A DNA stretch of 64,000 nt from the NCBI RefSeq assembly GCF_918797505.1, contig NC_092798.1, forward strand, positions 7,515,501-7,579,500. The letters are read 5' to 3'. Of this stretch, positions 36,101-41,211 are shown one piece after another (position 1 is the first letter of the stretch; each line of letters starts with the position of its first letter). The position numbers and the translations under genes are program-made. This DNA is from Bemisia tabaci. Lineage: Eukaryota; Arthropoda; Insecta; Hemiptera; Aleyrodidae. Below the pieces are notes generated by a model. It did not search any database, had not been told where the DNA came from, and saw nothing but the letters and a program-made list of their open reading frames with translations.

Positions 36101-36418
36101 CCATGAGCGCAGAGTCGCATCTTTAATCTATGCTTAGTCTATTGGTGCATCCTACTCAAAAAACCGGGAGTGGCGTTTTTGGTTGAGTGGTGACCGCACC
36201 GGTGAGCGGTGGCGGGTCGATGTTCGGTCGGAAGAGTGGAAAAATTTACGCACCAGGGCGATTTGGCCGTTGACATCCTTGAGCGGGACGGGTCGGAGGA
36301 GTCTCCATGCGGCCCGGATCACGTAGCCCACGGTTCGGAGGAGGACGCTGAGAACGGCCAGGAGGAACTTGCACGTCTCCAGCAGCTGCTTCTCCGATTT
36401 GATGGGGCTCGTCTCCAT
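6759..36418 (-). CDS. Membrane-anchored short-chain dehydrogenase, RDH10 / epidermal retinol dehydrogenase 2-like (SDR16C)
   Basis: Seven coding exons on the minus strand: 36418-36254, 22410-22282, 14297-14031, 10906-10777, 9073-8956, 8355-8242 and 6855-6759. All introns are GT-AG and phases agree (0,0,0,1,2,2), giving 339 residues, the size of RDH10. Residues ~15-42 form a hydrophobic N-terminal anchor, probably in the ER membrane. VTGAGHGIGR (56-65) is the cofactor-binding loop. Asp82 in VDIN ends beta 2 and suggests NAD. Then CDVS (129-132), NNAG (156-159), the family Asn (181), VSSMAG (207-212, catalytic Ser) and YSATK (Tyr222, Lys226) follow in order, so all catalytic residues are present. 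Expected role: oxidising retinol or a related lipid alcohol. The substrate is inferred from family only. Residues ~99-121 look like an extra acidic/glycine-rich loop. Confidence 0.93.
6856..8241 (-). other. SDR intron 6 with GC-rich hairpin cluster
   Basis: Mostly unique A/T-rich DNA. The only standout is a row of four GC-rich hairpins at 7338-7443. Confidence 0.7.
7338..7443. repeat. Four consecutive GC-rich hairpins
   Basis: 7338-7372 is a perfect 16-bp stem with an AAA loop (GCCGTTCTGGACGCGC and its complement). Then come GGGGC-TGC-GCCCC (7380-7392), TCACTCGC-TAC-GCGAGTGA (7405-7423) and CTCG-CTCCG-CGAG (7431-7443). Base composition is quite unlike the flanks. Confidence 0.85.
8242..8355 (-). 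CDS. SDR gene coding exon 6
   Basis: 114 bp between TTTTAG and GTAAAT. Encodes LPQLAPSYVAKAIIQAMLRN, then QESVSIPCQLRFFAHLL. This matches the family pattern of a helix (VA..I..A..R..) followed by 'P..L.F'. Confidence 0.92.
8479..8724. mobile_element. Family P fold-back element, copy P1 (SDR intron 5)
   Basis: Ends GCCGCCGGA...CGAGTCAAT and ...AACTCGATATACTGTGCCGCC are inverted. Each is followed inward by AGGTCAGACA / TGTCTGACCT. Matches P2 and P3. Confidence 0.75.
8956..9073 (-). CDS. SDR gene coding exon 5
   Basis: 118 bp between CTGAAAAC-side acceptor (TTTTCAG) and GTGATT. Encodes LMDALAEEFKLKSQN, then IMTTCAHPYFVQTRDD and IPEVLDL. The 'HPYFVQT' region corresponds to the family segment after alpha F that helps hold the cofactor. 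Confidence 0.93.
9438..9828. repeat. Family T fold-back element (SDR intron 4)
   Basis: Two arms of about 150 bp share GGCTCTTCCC, CGGC..GGCTCCCACCGCTAGAGC and GCGCGAAGTTT...TTTCAA.AATTTTGCA, inverted, around a ~60-bp A/T-rich loop. The ORFs across it are arm sequence. Confidence 0.75.
9955..10085. repeat. Family S repeat, copy S1
   Basis: Shares with 22148-22240, in opposite orientation, a TTACGTAATA / TATTACGT box, a CCCTCCCC stretch and CTTGACCTTCCT. Short diverged repeat, class unknown. Confidence 0.5.
10096..10453. mobile_element. Family D fold-back MITE, copy D1 (left arm internally deleted)
   Basis: Ends AATGGAGATGTTGCATGTGT and its inverse. Compared with D2/D3, about 150 bp of the left arm is missing after 'CGATTTGACA'. 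The 91-aa and 115-aa frames here are arm sequence. Confidence 0.85.
10481..10733. mobile_element. Family P fold-back element, copy P2
   Basis: Ends GCATGCGGCGCACAGTG and CACTGTGCGGCGTATGC are inverted. The interior is like P1 (CATGAAATTTGTCAC, AAAATTTCAC.AGAAA.CCAATAGAACTAC). Its edge is 43 bp from the donor of SDR exon 4. Confidence 0.8.
10777..10906 (-). CDS. SDR gene coding exon 4 (catalytic Ser-Tyr-Lys)
   Basis: 130 bp between TTTTGCAG and GTGGGT. Encodes TIMAFLPKMIENGSGHIVAV, then SSMAGLSGLANKVPYSATKF and GVA, ending one base into a Gly codon. Contains the catalytic Ser and the YxxxK pair. Confidence 0.95.
11172..11679. mobile_element. Family D fold-back MITE, copy D2 (full length, 508 bp)
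   Basis: Two long inverted arms of about 215-230 bp, with ends AATGGAGATGTTGCATGTGT / its inverse. Inner landmarks: GCTCAAAAAAAGCTCTCAA, CTACCCTGAGAGTCCACCTC and CTCCATGCAAAGATAGGGAG. Loop carries GGGGACTCAAAAACTG. No transposase. Confidence 0.9.
11769..11988. mobile_element. Family A fold-back MITE, copy A3
   Basis: TACTGCCGTATTGAGG at the left and CGGCGCTTTTACCAAGCACGGG at the right, with the usual inner GCCAAATTTCC / GGAAATTCGGTAAC pair. Abuts A4 in the same orientation. Confidence 0.75.
11993..12248. mobile_element. Family A fold-back MITE, copy A4
   Basis: TA|CTGCCGTGCTAAGAAAGAAC at the left and CTTCTTTAGCACGGCA|TA at the right. Flanking TA on both sides fits insertion at TA. Lies 4 bp from A3. 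Confidence 0.8.
13601..13629. repeat. Poly(T) tract
   Basis: 29 consecutive T. Could be the tail of a minus-strand retroposon, but I see no flanking duplication. Confidence 0.8.
13838..13997 (+). pseudogene. Non-LTR retrotransposon C-terminal remnant
   Basis: One frame reads RRGRPVRGWR*GVLNEMREC, then QLPDDLWEDRVLWRLGVAQR and QRAL*. This is the familiar 'RGRP..RW......W..R..WR' tail found after the reverse transcriptase of RTE/CR1-like LINEs. An in-frame TAG interrupts it and no upstream RT part is present. It ends in TATGTATG-type repeats about 30 bp from the SDR exon 3 donor. Confidence 0.7.
14031..14297 (-). CDS. SDR gene coding exon 3 (NNAG motif)
   Basis: 89 codons between TTTTTTACAG and GTAAGT. 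Begins NSGENDNDG with a Gly/Lys-rich loop. It then reads AYSCDVSDR, GRVDILVNNAGIMPPQP and NIVNINLLAHFW. A LINE remnant lies only about 30 bp past the donor. Confidence 0.95.
14449..14709. mobile_element. Family E fold-back MITE, copy E1
   Basis: Ends GGCTGATTATTGAAATTTAT and ATCAATTTCAGTAATCAGTC. Inward GGCAAAGAAGGCAAAAGGG against CCCCTTTGTCTTCCTTGTC, and GGTGGAAGCGGGTGGTTGC in the left arm. About 260 bp. Confidence 0.8.
15495..15605. repeat. Family H element fragment, H1
   Basis: Has the left half of H: TATGGACGTATATCC, AAAGGAACTATCTGCATTG and GAGCCCTGAAACCCATAAGA. The right arm is degraded. Confidence 0.55.
16441..16583. mobile_element. Family F fold-back MITE, F1a
   Basis: Ends AATTGGACTGTATTTTGCAA and TCTAATTGCAAAAAAAAGTC are inverted around a short interior with TAAGTGTTTTTATG, as in the other F1 copies. 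Confidence 0.7.
17025..18282. mobile_element. Family A MITE, copy A5, split by nested B1
   Basis: Left end CTACCGCGCTAAGTAAGAGC to 17157, then B1. The A right half resumes at 18160 with GAACAAAGTTGTCTGAAAAT and ends TTTTTTCTCAGCTCGGCAG. The uninterrupted A element would be about 255 bp. Confidence 0.8.
17158..18159 (+). mobile_element. B element, copy B1 (full length, 1002 bp)
   Basis: Starts CCCTGGTAAAAACTGGC and ends GCCAATTTTTACCCGGG, inverted, with CG on each side (17156-17157, 18160-18161). Inside are degenerate 'ATAGCCGGGCTAT' units (17205-17440), then the core with the 40-bp motif GGCGCCTACAAACC...CACGCATTGCGC in direct and inverted copies (17628-17752). No coding capacity. A non-autonomous DNA element. 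Confidence 0.85.
19019..19120. repeat. Family L fragment, L1
   Basis: Shares GAGG.TTGAAGGACAAGG and ACAAGGCGCATAAGTGCAGT with L2 and L3. Confidence 0.5.
19442..19645. repeat. Small fold-back element
   Basis: Ends GAGTCAAATCCGGAGT and CCGGATTTCACTC are inverted. The left end contains a second hairpin, TCCGGAGTACATTTTACTCC. Confidence 0.5.
19878..20126. mobile_element. Family A fold-back MITE, copy A6
   Basis: CTGCCGTGCTACGGAAGAAC on the left, TTTTGGCAACTCTC...GCGTTTTTCCTCAGTCCGG on the right. Adjacent to A7 in the opposite sense. Confidence 0.75.
20178..20427. mobile_element. Family A fold-back MITE, copy A7
   Basis: CTGCCGTGCTAAGGGAGAAC ... GCGGCGTTCTTCCTCAGCAT. The inner arm order (ATTCGAGAGTTGCC first) is reversed relative to A6. 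Confidence 0.78.
20716..21222. mobile_element. Family D fold-back MITE, copy D3
   Basis: About 507 bp with the same long arms as D2. The right end, CATGCAACATCTCCAT, runs straight into the left end of element U. Confidence 0.9.
21222..22064. mobile_element. Family U fold-back element with nested I1
   Basis: Ends TTCGGGTACACAGATATATA and AGCTGTGTACCCGAA. Arms share TTGGG.TCGCT, GTGTGCATTT, CCTAAATA.GCCTTTTTTGCG and ATAGC. The right arm is broken at 21821 by I1. Removing I1 restores the match. Confidence 0.8.
21821..22029. mobile_element. Family I MITE (CACTA/EnSpm-like), copy I1
   Basis: 209 bp, starts CACTGAAAAAAATAGTATGC, ends CTTTTTTCAGTG, flanked by CG on both sides. Arms share GCACCTAGGATGTCAAA and the GCATCTT / AAGATGC pair. 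87% or more like I2 by eye. Confidence 0.85.
22148..22240. repeat. Family S repeat, copy S2
   Basis: GTCGTCCATGTATTACGTCC, GGGATGGGGAG and GGAAGGGTAGGTCAAGCC, inverted relative to S1. Lies 41 bp past the donor of SDR exon 2. Confidence 0.5.
22282..22410 (-). CDS. SDR gene coding exon 2 (cofactor-binding loop)
   Basis: 43 codons between TTGTGCAG and GTAAAT. Encodes VTGAGHGIGRQLAIQLSQLG, then CDVICVDIN and on to VVDIINKQ. Glycine motif TGxxxGIG and Asp at the end of beta 2. Confidence 0.95.
22520..22760. repeat. GC-rich repeat with GCATCA/TGATGC boxes
   Basis: Contains inverted GCCGTATGCCC / GGGCATACGGC and many GATGCTGA-type words. A second stretch with the same words and ATGCCG motifs lies at 25735-25925. 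In an A/T-rich genome this stands out; role unknown. Confidence 0.5.
23717..24112. mobile_element. Family H fold-back element, H2 (with insertion)
   Basis: TTGGACGTATTTCTATCAAA at the left and TTTGATAGAAATACGTCCA at the right. The interior includes a GC-rich fold-back with AAAGCGCC / GGCGCTTTAA. Confidence 0.65.
24283..24415. mobile_element. Family F fold-back MITE, F1b
   Basis: GCTGCATTTTGCAATTTGGA and TCCGAATTGCAAAATGCAG are inverted. Interior has ATAAGTGTTTTTTCAG like F1a and F1d. Confidence 0.75.
24423..26433. other. No gene seen; poly(C) run and GC-rich patch
   Basis: Poly(C) at 24857-24874 and a GC-rich stretch 25640-25920 (GCATCA words). Small frames here read through these compositional runs. 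Confidence 0.5.
26434..26689. mobile_element. Family A fold-back MITE, copy A8
   Basis: CGGCCGTGCTAAGGGAAAAC ... TTTGGCAACTCTTAAATG, CATACGGCGTTCTTCCTTAG, CACATCAGTA. Confidence 0.78.
26796..26919. mobile_element. Family H fold-back MITE, H3 (best copy, 124 bp)
   Basis: TGGACGTATTTCTGTCAAAC / TTTGACAGAAATACGTCCA, then GGAACTATGTGCATTATGA / TTAATGCACATAGTTCC. Interior GAGCCCTGTTATGCATG. A near-complete hairpin. Confidence 0.85.
27262..27390. mobile_element. Family H fold-back MITE, H4 (diverged)
   Basis: TGGACGTATATATGCTTAAGG at the left and TTAGTTCC...GATACGTCC at the right. Confidence 0.5.
27566..27828. mobile_element. Family A fold-back MITE, copy A9 (diverged)
   Basis: TACTGTCGTACTGAAAAACG on the left. 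AAAGGAAATTTGGCAAC and CATACGGCGCTCCTTCTGCA on the right. The 111-aa and 101-aa frames here are built from it. Confidence 0.65.
28369..28890. mobile_element. Family E MITE, copy E2, split by F2a
   Basis: Left arm GCTGATTATTGAAATTGATG to about 28479, then F2a. Right arm ends CTTGTCTATCAATTTCAATA then ATCAGC. Confidence 0.75.
28480..28743. mobile_element. Family F fold-back MITE, F2a (264 bp)
   Basis: ATTGGATTGCATTTTGCAAA ... TTTGCAAAATGCAATCCAAT. Next inward GGAACCACTAGCATTGCAAT and its inverse, and AGATTGTGCAACTTC and its inverse. Same plan as F2b. Confidence 0.85.
28946..29006. repeat. Family E right-arm fragment
   Basis: CATTTGTCTCTTTTGTCCAT, CGCTTTGTC and CAACAATCAACCCGCTG match the E right arm. 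Stops where B2 begins. Confidence 0.6.
29007..29544 (+). mobile_element. B element, copy B2 (right half missing)
   Basis: Begins CCCTGGTAAAAATTGGC. Includes the ATAGCC units and core with two direct copies of the GGCGCCTACAAACC... motif (29455-29544), then stops at CACGCATTGCG. Confidence 0.8.
29625..29835. mobile_element. Fold-back MITE with TACCGAAAA ends
   Basis: TACCGAAAAC...AGTTGATTTAACATTC against GAATGTTAAATCAACCT...TTTTCGGTA, then GGATGTAAAAA / TTTTTACATCC. ACAC on both sides could be a 4-bp duplication. Confidence 0.7.
29849..30143 (+). mobile_element. Poly(A)-tailed retroposon with 13-bp target-site duplication
   Basis: ACACATTTCACGT occurs at 29836-29848 and again at 30144-30156. 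The insert is A/T-rich, holds a repeated GGTTAGGTTAATATTAT and ends AATAAA (30101-30106) running into about 41 A. This is the signature of LINE-driven retroposition. No coding sequence, so the source RNA is unknown. Confidence 0.85.
30240..30640. other. GC-rich patch with (CTT)n microsatellite
   Basis: Higher GC than the surroundings, with a CTT tract at 30480-30511. CGCAAG|GTGAGA near 30300 looks like a donor site but I could not attach it to any exon. Confidence 0.45.
30698..30957. mobile_element. Family A fold-back MITE, copy A10
   Basis: CTGCCGAGCTAAGGAAAAAC ... TTTGGCAACTCTCGAATG, CGGCGTTCTTCCTTAGCACG, GCAG. Confidence 0.8.
31085..31243. repeat. Family Q repeat, copy Q1
   Basis: Matches 49057-49206: CTGATCTC..GCAAAAAT, then TCAATTTTGCAACCTTGGAA and CGAGAAACGA. 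Dispersed repeat, class unknown. Confidence 0.55.
33916..34176. mobile_element. Family G fold-back element, G1
   Basis: Shares TTTGCGAC..TGCAGACTTCCTG with G2-G4. Ends GTATCTCAGTTTGCGAC and ACCGCAAAGAGTTACGTG are imperfectly inverted. The 100-aa frame at 33952 is inside it and does not look like a gene. Confidence 0.6.
35050..35560 (+). pseudogene. 5'-truncated LINE (Jockey/R1-like C-terminus) remnant
   Basis: One frame reads NQTSYLINITENCSLCNMHA, then PKNLEHL*LDCPSYKNIKEHYL and on to a TAA at 35348. The C-x2-C...H...C spacing with 'CP.Y' is the classic C-terminal zinc motif of insect non-LTR reverse transcriptases. An in-frame TAA (35153-35155) disables it. The A/T-rich 3' tail ends near AATAAA at ~35538. 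Confidence 0.7.
35625..36081. mobile_element. Family P fold-back element, copy P3, with nested W
   Basis: GACGCACACTGGATCGAGTC ... TGACTCGATCTACTGTGCGACG, interior AAAATTT..CCTATAACTCCG. W is inserted close to its right end. Confidence 0.75.
35870..36079. mobile_element. MITE W (CACTA/EnSpm-like)
   Basis: 210 bp. CACTGGTAAAAAAAAACCTC against GAGGTATTTTTTACCAGTG, flanked by TG on both sides. Arms share CTTGTCGCCGGATTTAAGAG and its inverse, and CTTGTTTCAAGCGGATTTTG and its inverse. Confidence 0.88.
36254..36418 (-). CDS. SDR gene coding exon 1 (ATG, membrane anchor)
   Basis: ATG at 36418-36416 with A at -3. Encodes METSPIKSEKQLLETCKFLL, a long hydrophobic stretch, then WRLLRPVPLKDVNGQIAL. Donor CTG|GTGCGT, phase 0. 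A splice acceptor (ATTTCAG) lies 35 nt before the ATG, so the transcript start is further upstream. An out-of-frame upstream ATG begins 17 nt before the chosen start. The frame is open back to the acceptor, so an N-terminal extension cannot be excluded. Confidence 0.9.
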
Positions 36419-36453
36419 TGTGCAGCCTCTGGCATCCCGAGCTCCCAGCTCCT
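36419..36453 (-). other. 5' UTR part of SDR coding exon 1
   Basis: 35 nt between acceptor ATTTCAG| and the ATG. Implies an upstream non-coding exon at coordinates above 36453, which I could not fix. Confidence 0.7.
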
Positions 36454-36578
36454 CTGAAATCCGTAAAAAAAAGAAACATTGTCAGATTAAAAAATCAAAC
36501 AAATCGGAAAGCTCTAATACAATCGTTCTGGAGAAAAGCTCAGCTGTTCCCCATGTAGGCGCGCTTCAAAGTTCCCCA

Positions 36579-36994
36579 CACTGAAAAAAAATTCTCGGCG
36601 TTTTTACCAAGGTCCGTTGGCACCTTTACCATCACACTTTTTTTTACCAATTATTGGTAATTTTACCAAGACAGACTGGTAAGCTTACCTAAAAACCGGT
36701 ATTTTTACTGTTTTTTTTCAGGTAAGAATGCCACTTTTATTGGTAATCAATTCCCGGTAACTTTACCATTTTATCTCGGTAATTCTACCACAGTTAATAA
36801 AAAATATTGGCGTTTTTACCAAGGTCCAGTAAAATTACCGAGAAAGTTCAATAATTTTACCGAGATTCTCGGTAAAATTACCAATTTCATAAATGGTAAT
36901 TTTACCAAGAAAAAACTGGGATCAAATAGGACCCTGAGTTCTTGGTAATTTTACCCTTTTCTTAGTAAATACACCGAGATTTTTTTTTTCAGTG
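36579..36994. mobile_element. MITE V (CACTA/EnSpm-like) rich in GGTAA/TTACC
   Basis: 416 bp. CACTGAAAAAAAATT at the left, TTTTTTTTTCAGTG at the right, flanked by CA on both sides. The interior is a field of GGTAATTTTACC-type palindromes and TTTTTACCAAGGTCC repeats. Confidence 0.85.
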
Positions 36995-37167
36995 CATGAA
37001 GATGAGCACCGATGAGATGAAATAACTCGCTCACCAAAATTTCAACTATCAATTTTGAAGAAACTACACTACCGCTAAAAAAATAAAGTAGTATCATCAT
37101 CTGTGCTTTGTCATCAGAAGCACTAACTTTAGTACGATATCACTACTACCACTACAAACATATATCT

Positions 37168-37404
37168 TCCGGCCAAAGTATCACAAGCGCCATGCGACGA
37201 TTAAAATTTCCGTCGCCATTTTATTTTTTTCAGAGAGATTTTTAAACGAAGCTGTTCGAAAATTTCCCTGAATTTTCTTGTGCTGCCGATAAAATTCAGT
37301 GAAATTTCAAATAGATTTAACCAACAATTGCTCCGTAAAAAAATAAAATGGCGGCGGGAATTTTCAAACGTCGCATGGCGCTTGTGATACTTTAGCCGGA
37401 AGGT
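37168..37404. mobile_element. Fold-back element, single copy
   Basis: CTTCCGGCCAAAGTATCACA against TGTGATACTTTAGCCGGAAG; then AGCGCCATGCGACG and GCCATTTTATTTTTTT, inverted, around a ~100-bp loop. Confidence 0.8.
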
Positions 37405-37571
37405 GACGATGTAGTCTGTCGAGCACAAGAAGAGGCACAGATGAATTTATTGATAAAACCGCTTAAAAATGACGATAATCTAACCAAAAAAGTCTGAAAT
37501 CCTCTCCTAAACGCACAATTTTTATACTTCACATCATACATTTTCAAATTCCCCGCATCCGCTTTCTCCAT

Positions 37572-38514
37572 CCCTGGTAAAAATTGGCCATAGGACCTGC
37601 GGTTCAAAATACCATAGGAGTTCTTGTAGCCGACTGAAGAAGGCGATAGAAAATCATATAGCTGGCTGCAGAAAGTGGAAAAAATCATAGGGCCGGGCTA
37701 CACGAAGCGATAAAAAATTATACAGCCGGGCTATTGTTCCTATCGCCGGGCTGTTGCTTTTTCGCCATCGGCTATAAAGGGCAATAAGAAATTGTGTAGA
37801 AATTCGTGTGCTTTGTAAATTCTTAGGTTTGTACGGAATCACCTTAATATTTACAAAACGCACATTATATTTTCCTTTACTACATATTTTTTTCATCAAT
37901 TAAAATGAGAAATAATCCAGACAGAGTGTGCAAACATTTCAAAGTCATGAGTTGAAAAACGCTGACTCCGCGAGATTAAATATTAGAGCCTAACTCAAAG
38001 CGGAGCGGCGGCGCACTGGCGCCTACAAACCTAACAGGGATACTTCACGCATTGCGCAATGCGTGAAGTATCCCTGTTAGGTTTGTAGGCGCCAATGCGC
38101 GTTTTGCGCTGGCTGCCCGCCCGCCGCGCCGCGCCGCAGCGTACCACGGCGATTTAAGCAACTATTTCACACCAGAGGTATTGCACAGTATCATACGAAA
38201 TTGAAGGCGCTCAACATAATAAGAATGACAGGCATCCTTCAAAAGTACGGAGCTTTCCTCGCAAAATAAATCAAGATACTACGGCCCAAAAAGAGAGCGG
38301 TAGTCCAAAAACTCAATCTAAGTCCTAGCATCCGTAATTAGTGACGTTTAGCATACACTTTATCGCCTGGCTGTTGCTTAGTCGTCATCGGCTATAAAAG
38401 GCTATAAGAAATTGTGTTGCCGGCTATAGAAGCTATCGGAAATCTTACAGCCGGCTGTAGGTCTATGGTATTTTGGAACACAGATTCTGATTCTACTGCC
38501 AATTTTTACCAGGG
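37572..38514 (+). mobile_element. B element, copy B3 (943 bp)
   Basis: CCCTGGTAAAAATTGGC ... GCCAATTTTTACCAGGG. Same internal order as B1, with a single palindrome of the GGCGCCTACAAACC... motif (38018-38094). I see no clear flanking duplication. Confidence 0.85.
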
Positions 38515-39547
38515 GTGTCATCGGCAACTAGGGTTGCCCACACAGAGATGTGAGGAAACCTAACGTAAACCTTCAAACAATCTCGTAGACTGTCATCAAT
38601 TTTTCTCAAGTGTGATGTCTGCCATTTTAAATCATTGTTTCTTCTTTAAATGAAAAATAAGTCTATATTAAACTTGACTTAAGAACGTGTATATTCTCTA
38701 CCAATAAAAAGTCTCATAAAGAAGTCCAGCGGAGAAAACACATGCAAACGCCTGCAATGTTTACGCATGTAACAATATATTTTTATGCACTTGCTTAGGA
38801 CTGCATAACGATTCATTGCGTTTTCAAAATGGTTTGATGACTTTTTGTACTTTCTTATCTTTCTTTAGATGGTTATCAAAATACGTTGGCTTTTAATCGA
38901 CATCGGACTTGATTTAATTTAACTGCGCACGTTATTCTGAATATATCGGACCTATACCTCGAACTGATTGTCAGAATGTTTAATTGATGCGTATACGATA
39001 ACAATCAACGAATTTCATTTTTTCACACTTTATTTTTTCCGAATTTTTTACATTGTCTCGATATTGAATTGTAAAGACTTCTGCAATGAAAAAAGGCTCA
39101 GGAGATACACACCCACAACTCAAGTTGTAAGATTTTAATAAATCAATCATCTCTTTTCTGCACCTATTTAATATTTTTATCGCAAAAACCATGAGCAACC
39201 CGCTTAATTTCTCTCTTTATTGTGCTAAACACGCCTACAATTACATATAGAATGTTGACCCTCTATTTGCATCTGAAAGGAAGTCCGTCGTCAACCTTTT
39301 CTATACCTCCAGACACTTAGGGTTTCCTAAAGCTTACTAATTTACAAAGCTTAGCACAGTAAAATTTCACTTTTTTTGTTTTTTATCAGTAATGCTAATA
39401 CTATGAGTAATATTGAAAGTGGAAGTGTAGTTCAGCGTAAAAATGTATTTATCTGCATATCGTTGAAATATCTAAATAATACACATGGGAGGGTTATGTG
39501 ACTAAGACTTCTCTCTCATTTTGTCATTTATGTCTGCCTATTCCATT
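38515..39547. other. A/T-rich DNA, nothing recognised
   Basis: No repeat family or convincing frame. Contains the candidate 3' UTR of the Cys-rich frame (minus), with AATAAA at 39221-39216. Confidence 0.5.
39216..39221 (-). promoter_or_regulatory. Candidate poly(A) signal of the Cys-rich frame
   Basis: AATAAA on the minus strand 327 nt past the stop. Confidence 0.3.
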
Positions 39548-40231
39548 TCAGAAGGAGAAAAGTACGTTTTGATTACCGGGTTTTACAGATCTTCCCGTAT
39601 CTCGTCCTTTAGGTGTAGTTTCCCAAGTTTCTTTTTCTTTCTCGAACGATGCGTTAAGGTTTCTCCTTGTCCGCTTATTACTGTTCGAATGACAAGTGGA
39701 AGAAAGGCTCTTGATTTTTTTACCCTCCTGCCTTTGCATTCCAGAATTCTGAGAATCAAAATTAAATCCCAGTTGGTCTAAATCAACTTGATTTTCCTTT
39801 CCCTTGGGATTCGAGAATCTTTTTCGAAGGCGTTTCTTACTTTCCACTGTCGCACTTTTTGGAGAATTATTAGAAGACGAGGTTGACAAAACATTCCTTG
39901 CTGTCTGCTGCGAGGACACTTCCGTAGTTCTAAACGGCGAACCATTAGTTTTACATCCCTTCTCTTTGAAATAATCATAAGCAGAGATAAAATCATCCTT
40001 CGTGAGCTTATCTTTGGGGCCTCTATTGAATTTATAATAAGAGGAAGATTTGAGTATTAACACTAGATGTTTGCATGTATCACAACACCATGCGGCCTTG
40101 TTGTGACAGCAGAAAACATCCTGAACACCGCGTATCGTGTCACCGGGAGGATTACATTGAACACATTTTAACCAGCAAACCGCGTGGTGTTCGCATTTGA
40201 ACTCATTTGCAAATAAATACATGTAACCCAT
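39548..40231 (-). CDS. Hypothetical Cys/His-rich protein, 227 aa
   Basis: Longest open frame in the window. The N-terminus has C13, H15, H16, C19, C23, C26, then C41, C42, H43, C49, C50, C53 and H55. In particular CVQC and FCCHNKAAWCCDTC resemble the end of PHD/RING-type zinc modules, so zinc binding is likely. Residues ~95-227 are Ser/Asn/Lys/Arg-rich and low in hydrophobics, with basic clusters KKRLRKR and NKRTRR that could be nuclear signals. CATACAAATGCAG just before the ATG could be a splice acceptor, so this may be a terminal exon. No repeat signature overlaps it. Function unknown; a captured or decayed mobile-element gene is possible. Confidence 0.55.
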   Translation of the reverse strand: MGYMYLFANEFKCEHHAVCWLKCVQCNPPGDTIRGVQDVFCCHNKAAWCCDTCKHLVLILKSSSYYKFNRGPKDKLTKDDFISAYDYFKEKGCKTNGSPFRTTEVSSQQTARNVLSTSSSNNSPKSATVESKKRLRKRFSNPKGKENQVDLDQLGFNFDSQNSGMQRQEGKKIKSLSSTCHSNSNKRTRRNLNASFEKEKETWETTPKGRDTGRSVKPGNQNVLFSF

Positions 40232-41211
40232 ACTGCATTTGTATGAAAAGCCAATGCACAGTAATTGAAACGGTAGCCGCTTATCACCGATGATAAAAGA
40301 GAGAGCACTTGTCTTGCACTGCGCACTATTTGAACTGAACTATACCGTTAATTGTTACGTAAGGTACTGTTCCGGGCTAATATTAACCCCGCCTCCTTTC
40401 TCTTTGAATGCATTTATGATGCAAATGTGAACCCCTGCGATGTTTTTGGTATGCCATAAAAAAAAGACACTCATTGGCGACTCTCCAAAATACAGTCCTG
40501 CAAGTAAAATAGTACTTATCAATTCATCGTCAGATTTCAAAAAGTGTATGCAGCGCAGTTAGAGAAGTATACTTATTTAAAATTCTTGGCCGAATTATAA
40601 GCGTTTGTTTGTGCGACCTAACTTCAAAATTGTGTTTCTGTGAAGAAAACTGATTATCAAAATTTTAGGGTTAGTCATAGCTTCTGATTTTTCAATTTTA
40701 TTTATTTATTTCTTAATTGTTTGACCTCTCATGCAATTAACATCTGCGTACTCTGCTCAGTATGAAAACAACCCATTTCTACATAGAGTCTTCAATCGCT
40801 TAAATTTCCAGGAAAAAAGAAGCAGAAATTTTGGTATCGCCGTATGTAAGTCTCTCCATGACAAATTAACAACATGCACCATATACATCTATAAATCATT
40901 CAAAACTGTTAGCCCCAATCAGTTTTTCCCCGTTTTCGCACTATTATCCCACTGAGTTAGGTTTCTTACAAACCAAATGATTCAAATCGATGACCCAAGT
41001 GCAAAACCACGATTCTCTATTTGTGACGTTGCAGACTTCCTGTCATACTTTACTTTGTCTATGGAAAACAAGTCAACGTAATTTCTTGAAAACTTCCTAG
41101 ATTTTTTCTCTCCATGAAGAATATTCTACACAAATTTTATGGTATGATATTCGCTTGTTCCTATTCGAAAAGTAAAATAGGACCAGAAATTTTTAAACAT
41201 TGCAATGAAGG

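Larger units (their letters stand above)
22411..36253 (-). other. SDR intron 1 (13.8 kb)
   Basis: Largest intron. Holds GC-rich patches at 22560-23010, 25640-25920 and 30240-30640, many MITEs, a LINE remnant, a poly(A)-tailed retroposon, P3 and W. I see nothing in 31244-33915 beyond A-runs at 32528-32552 and 32683-32700, or in 34177-35050. Confidence 0.75.

Noticed and set aside
36209..36457. Plus-strand frame of 82 residues
   Set aside because: Antisense shadow of SDR coding exon 1.
39521..39996. Frames of 86 (+) and 72 (-) residues
   Set aside because: Shadows of the Cys-rich 227-residue frame.
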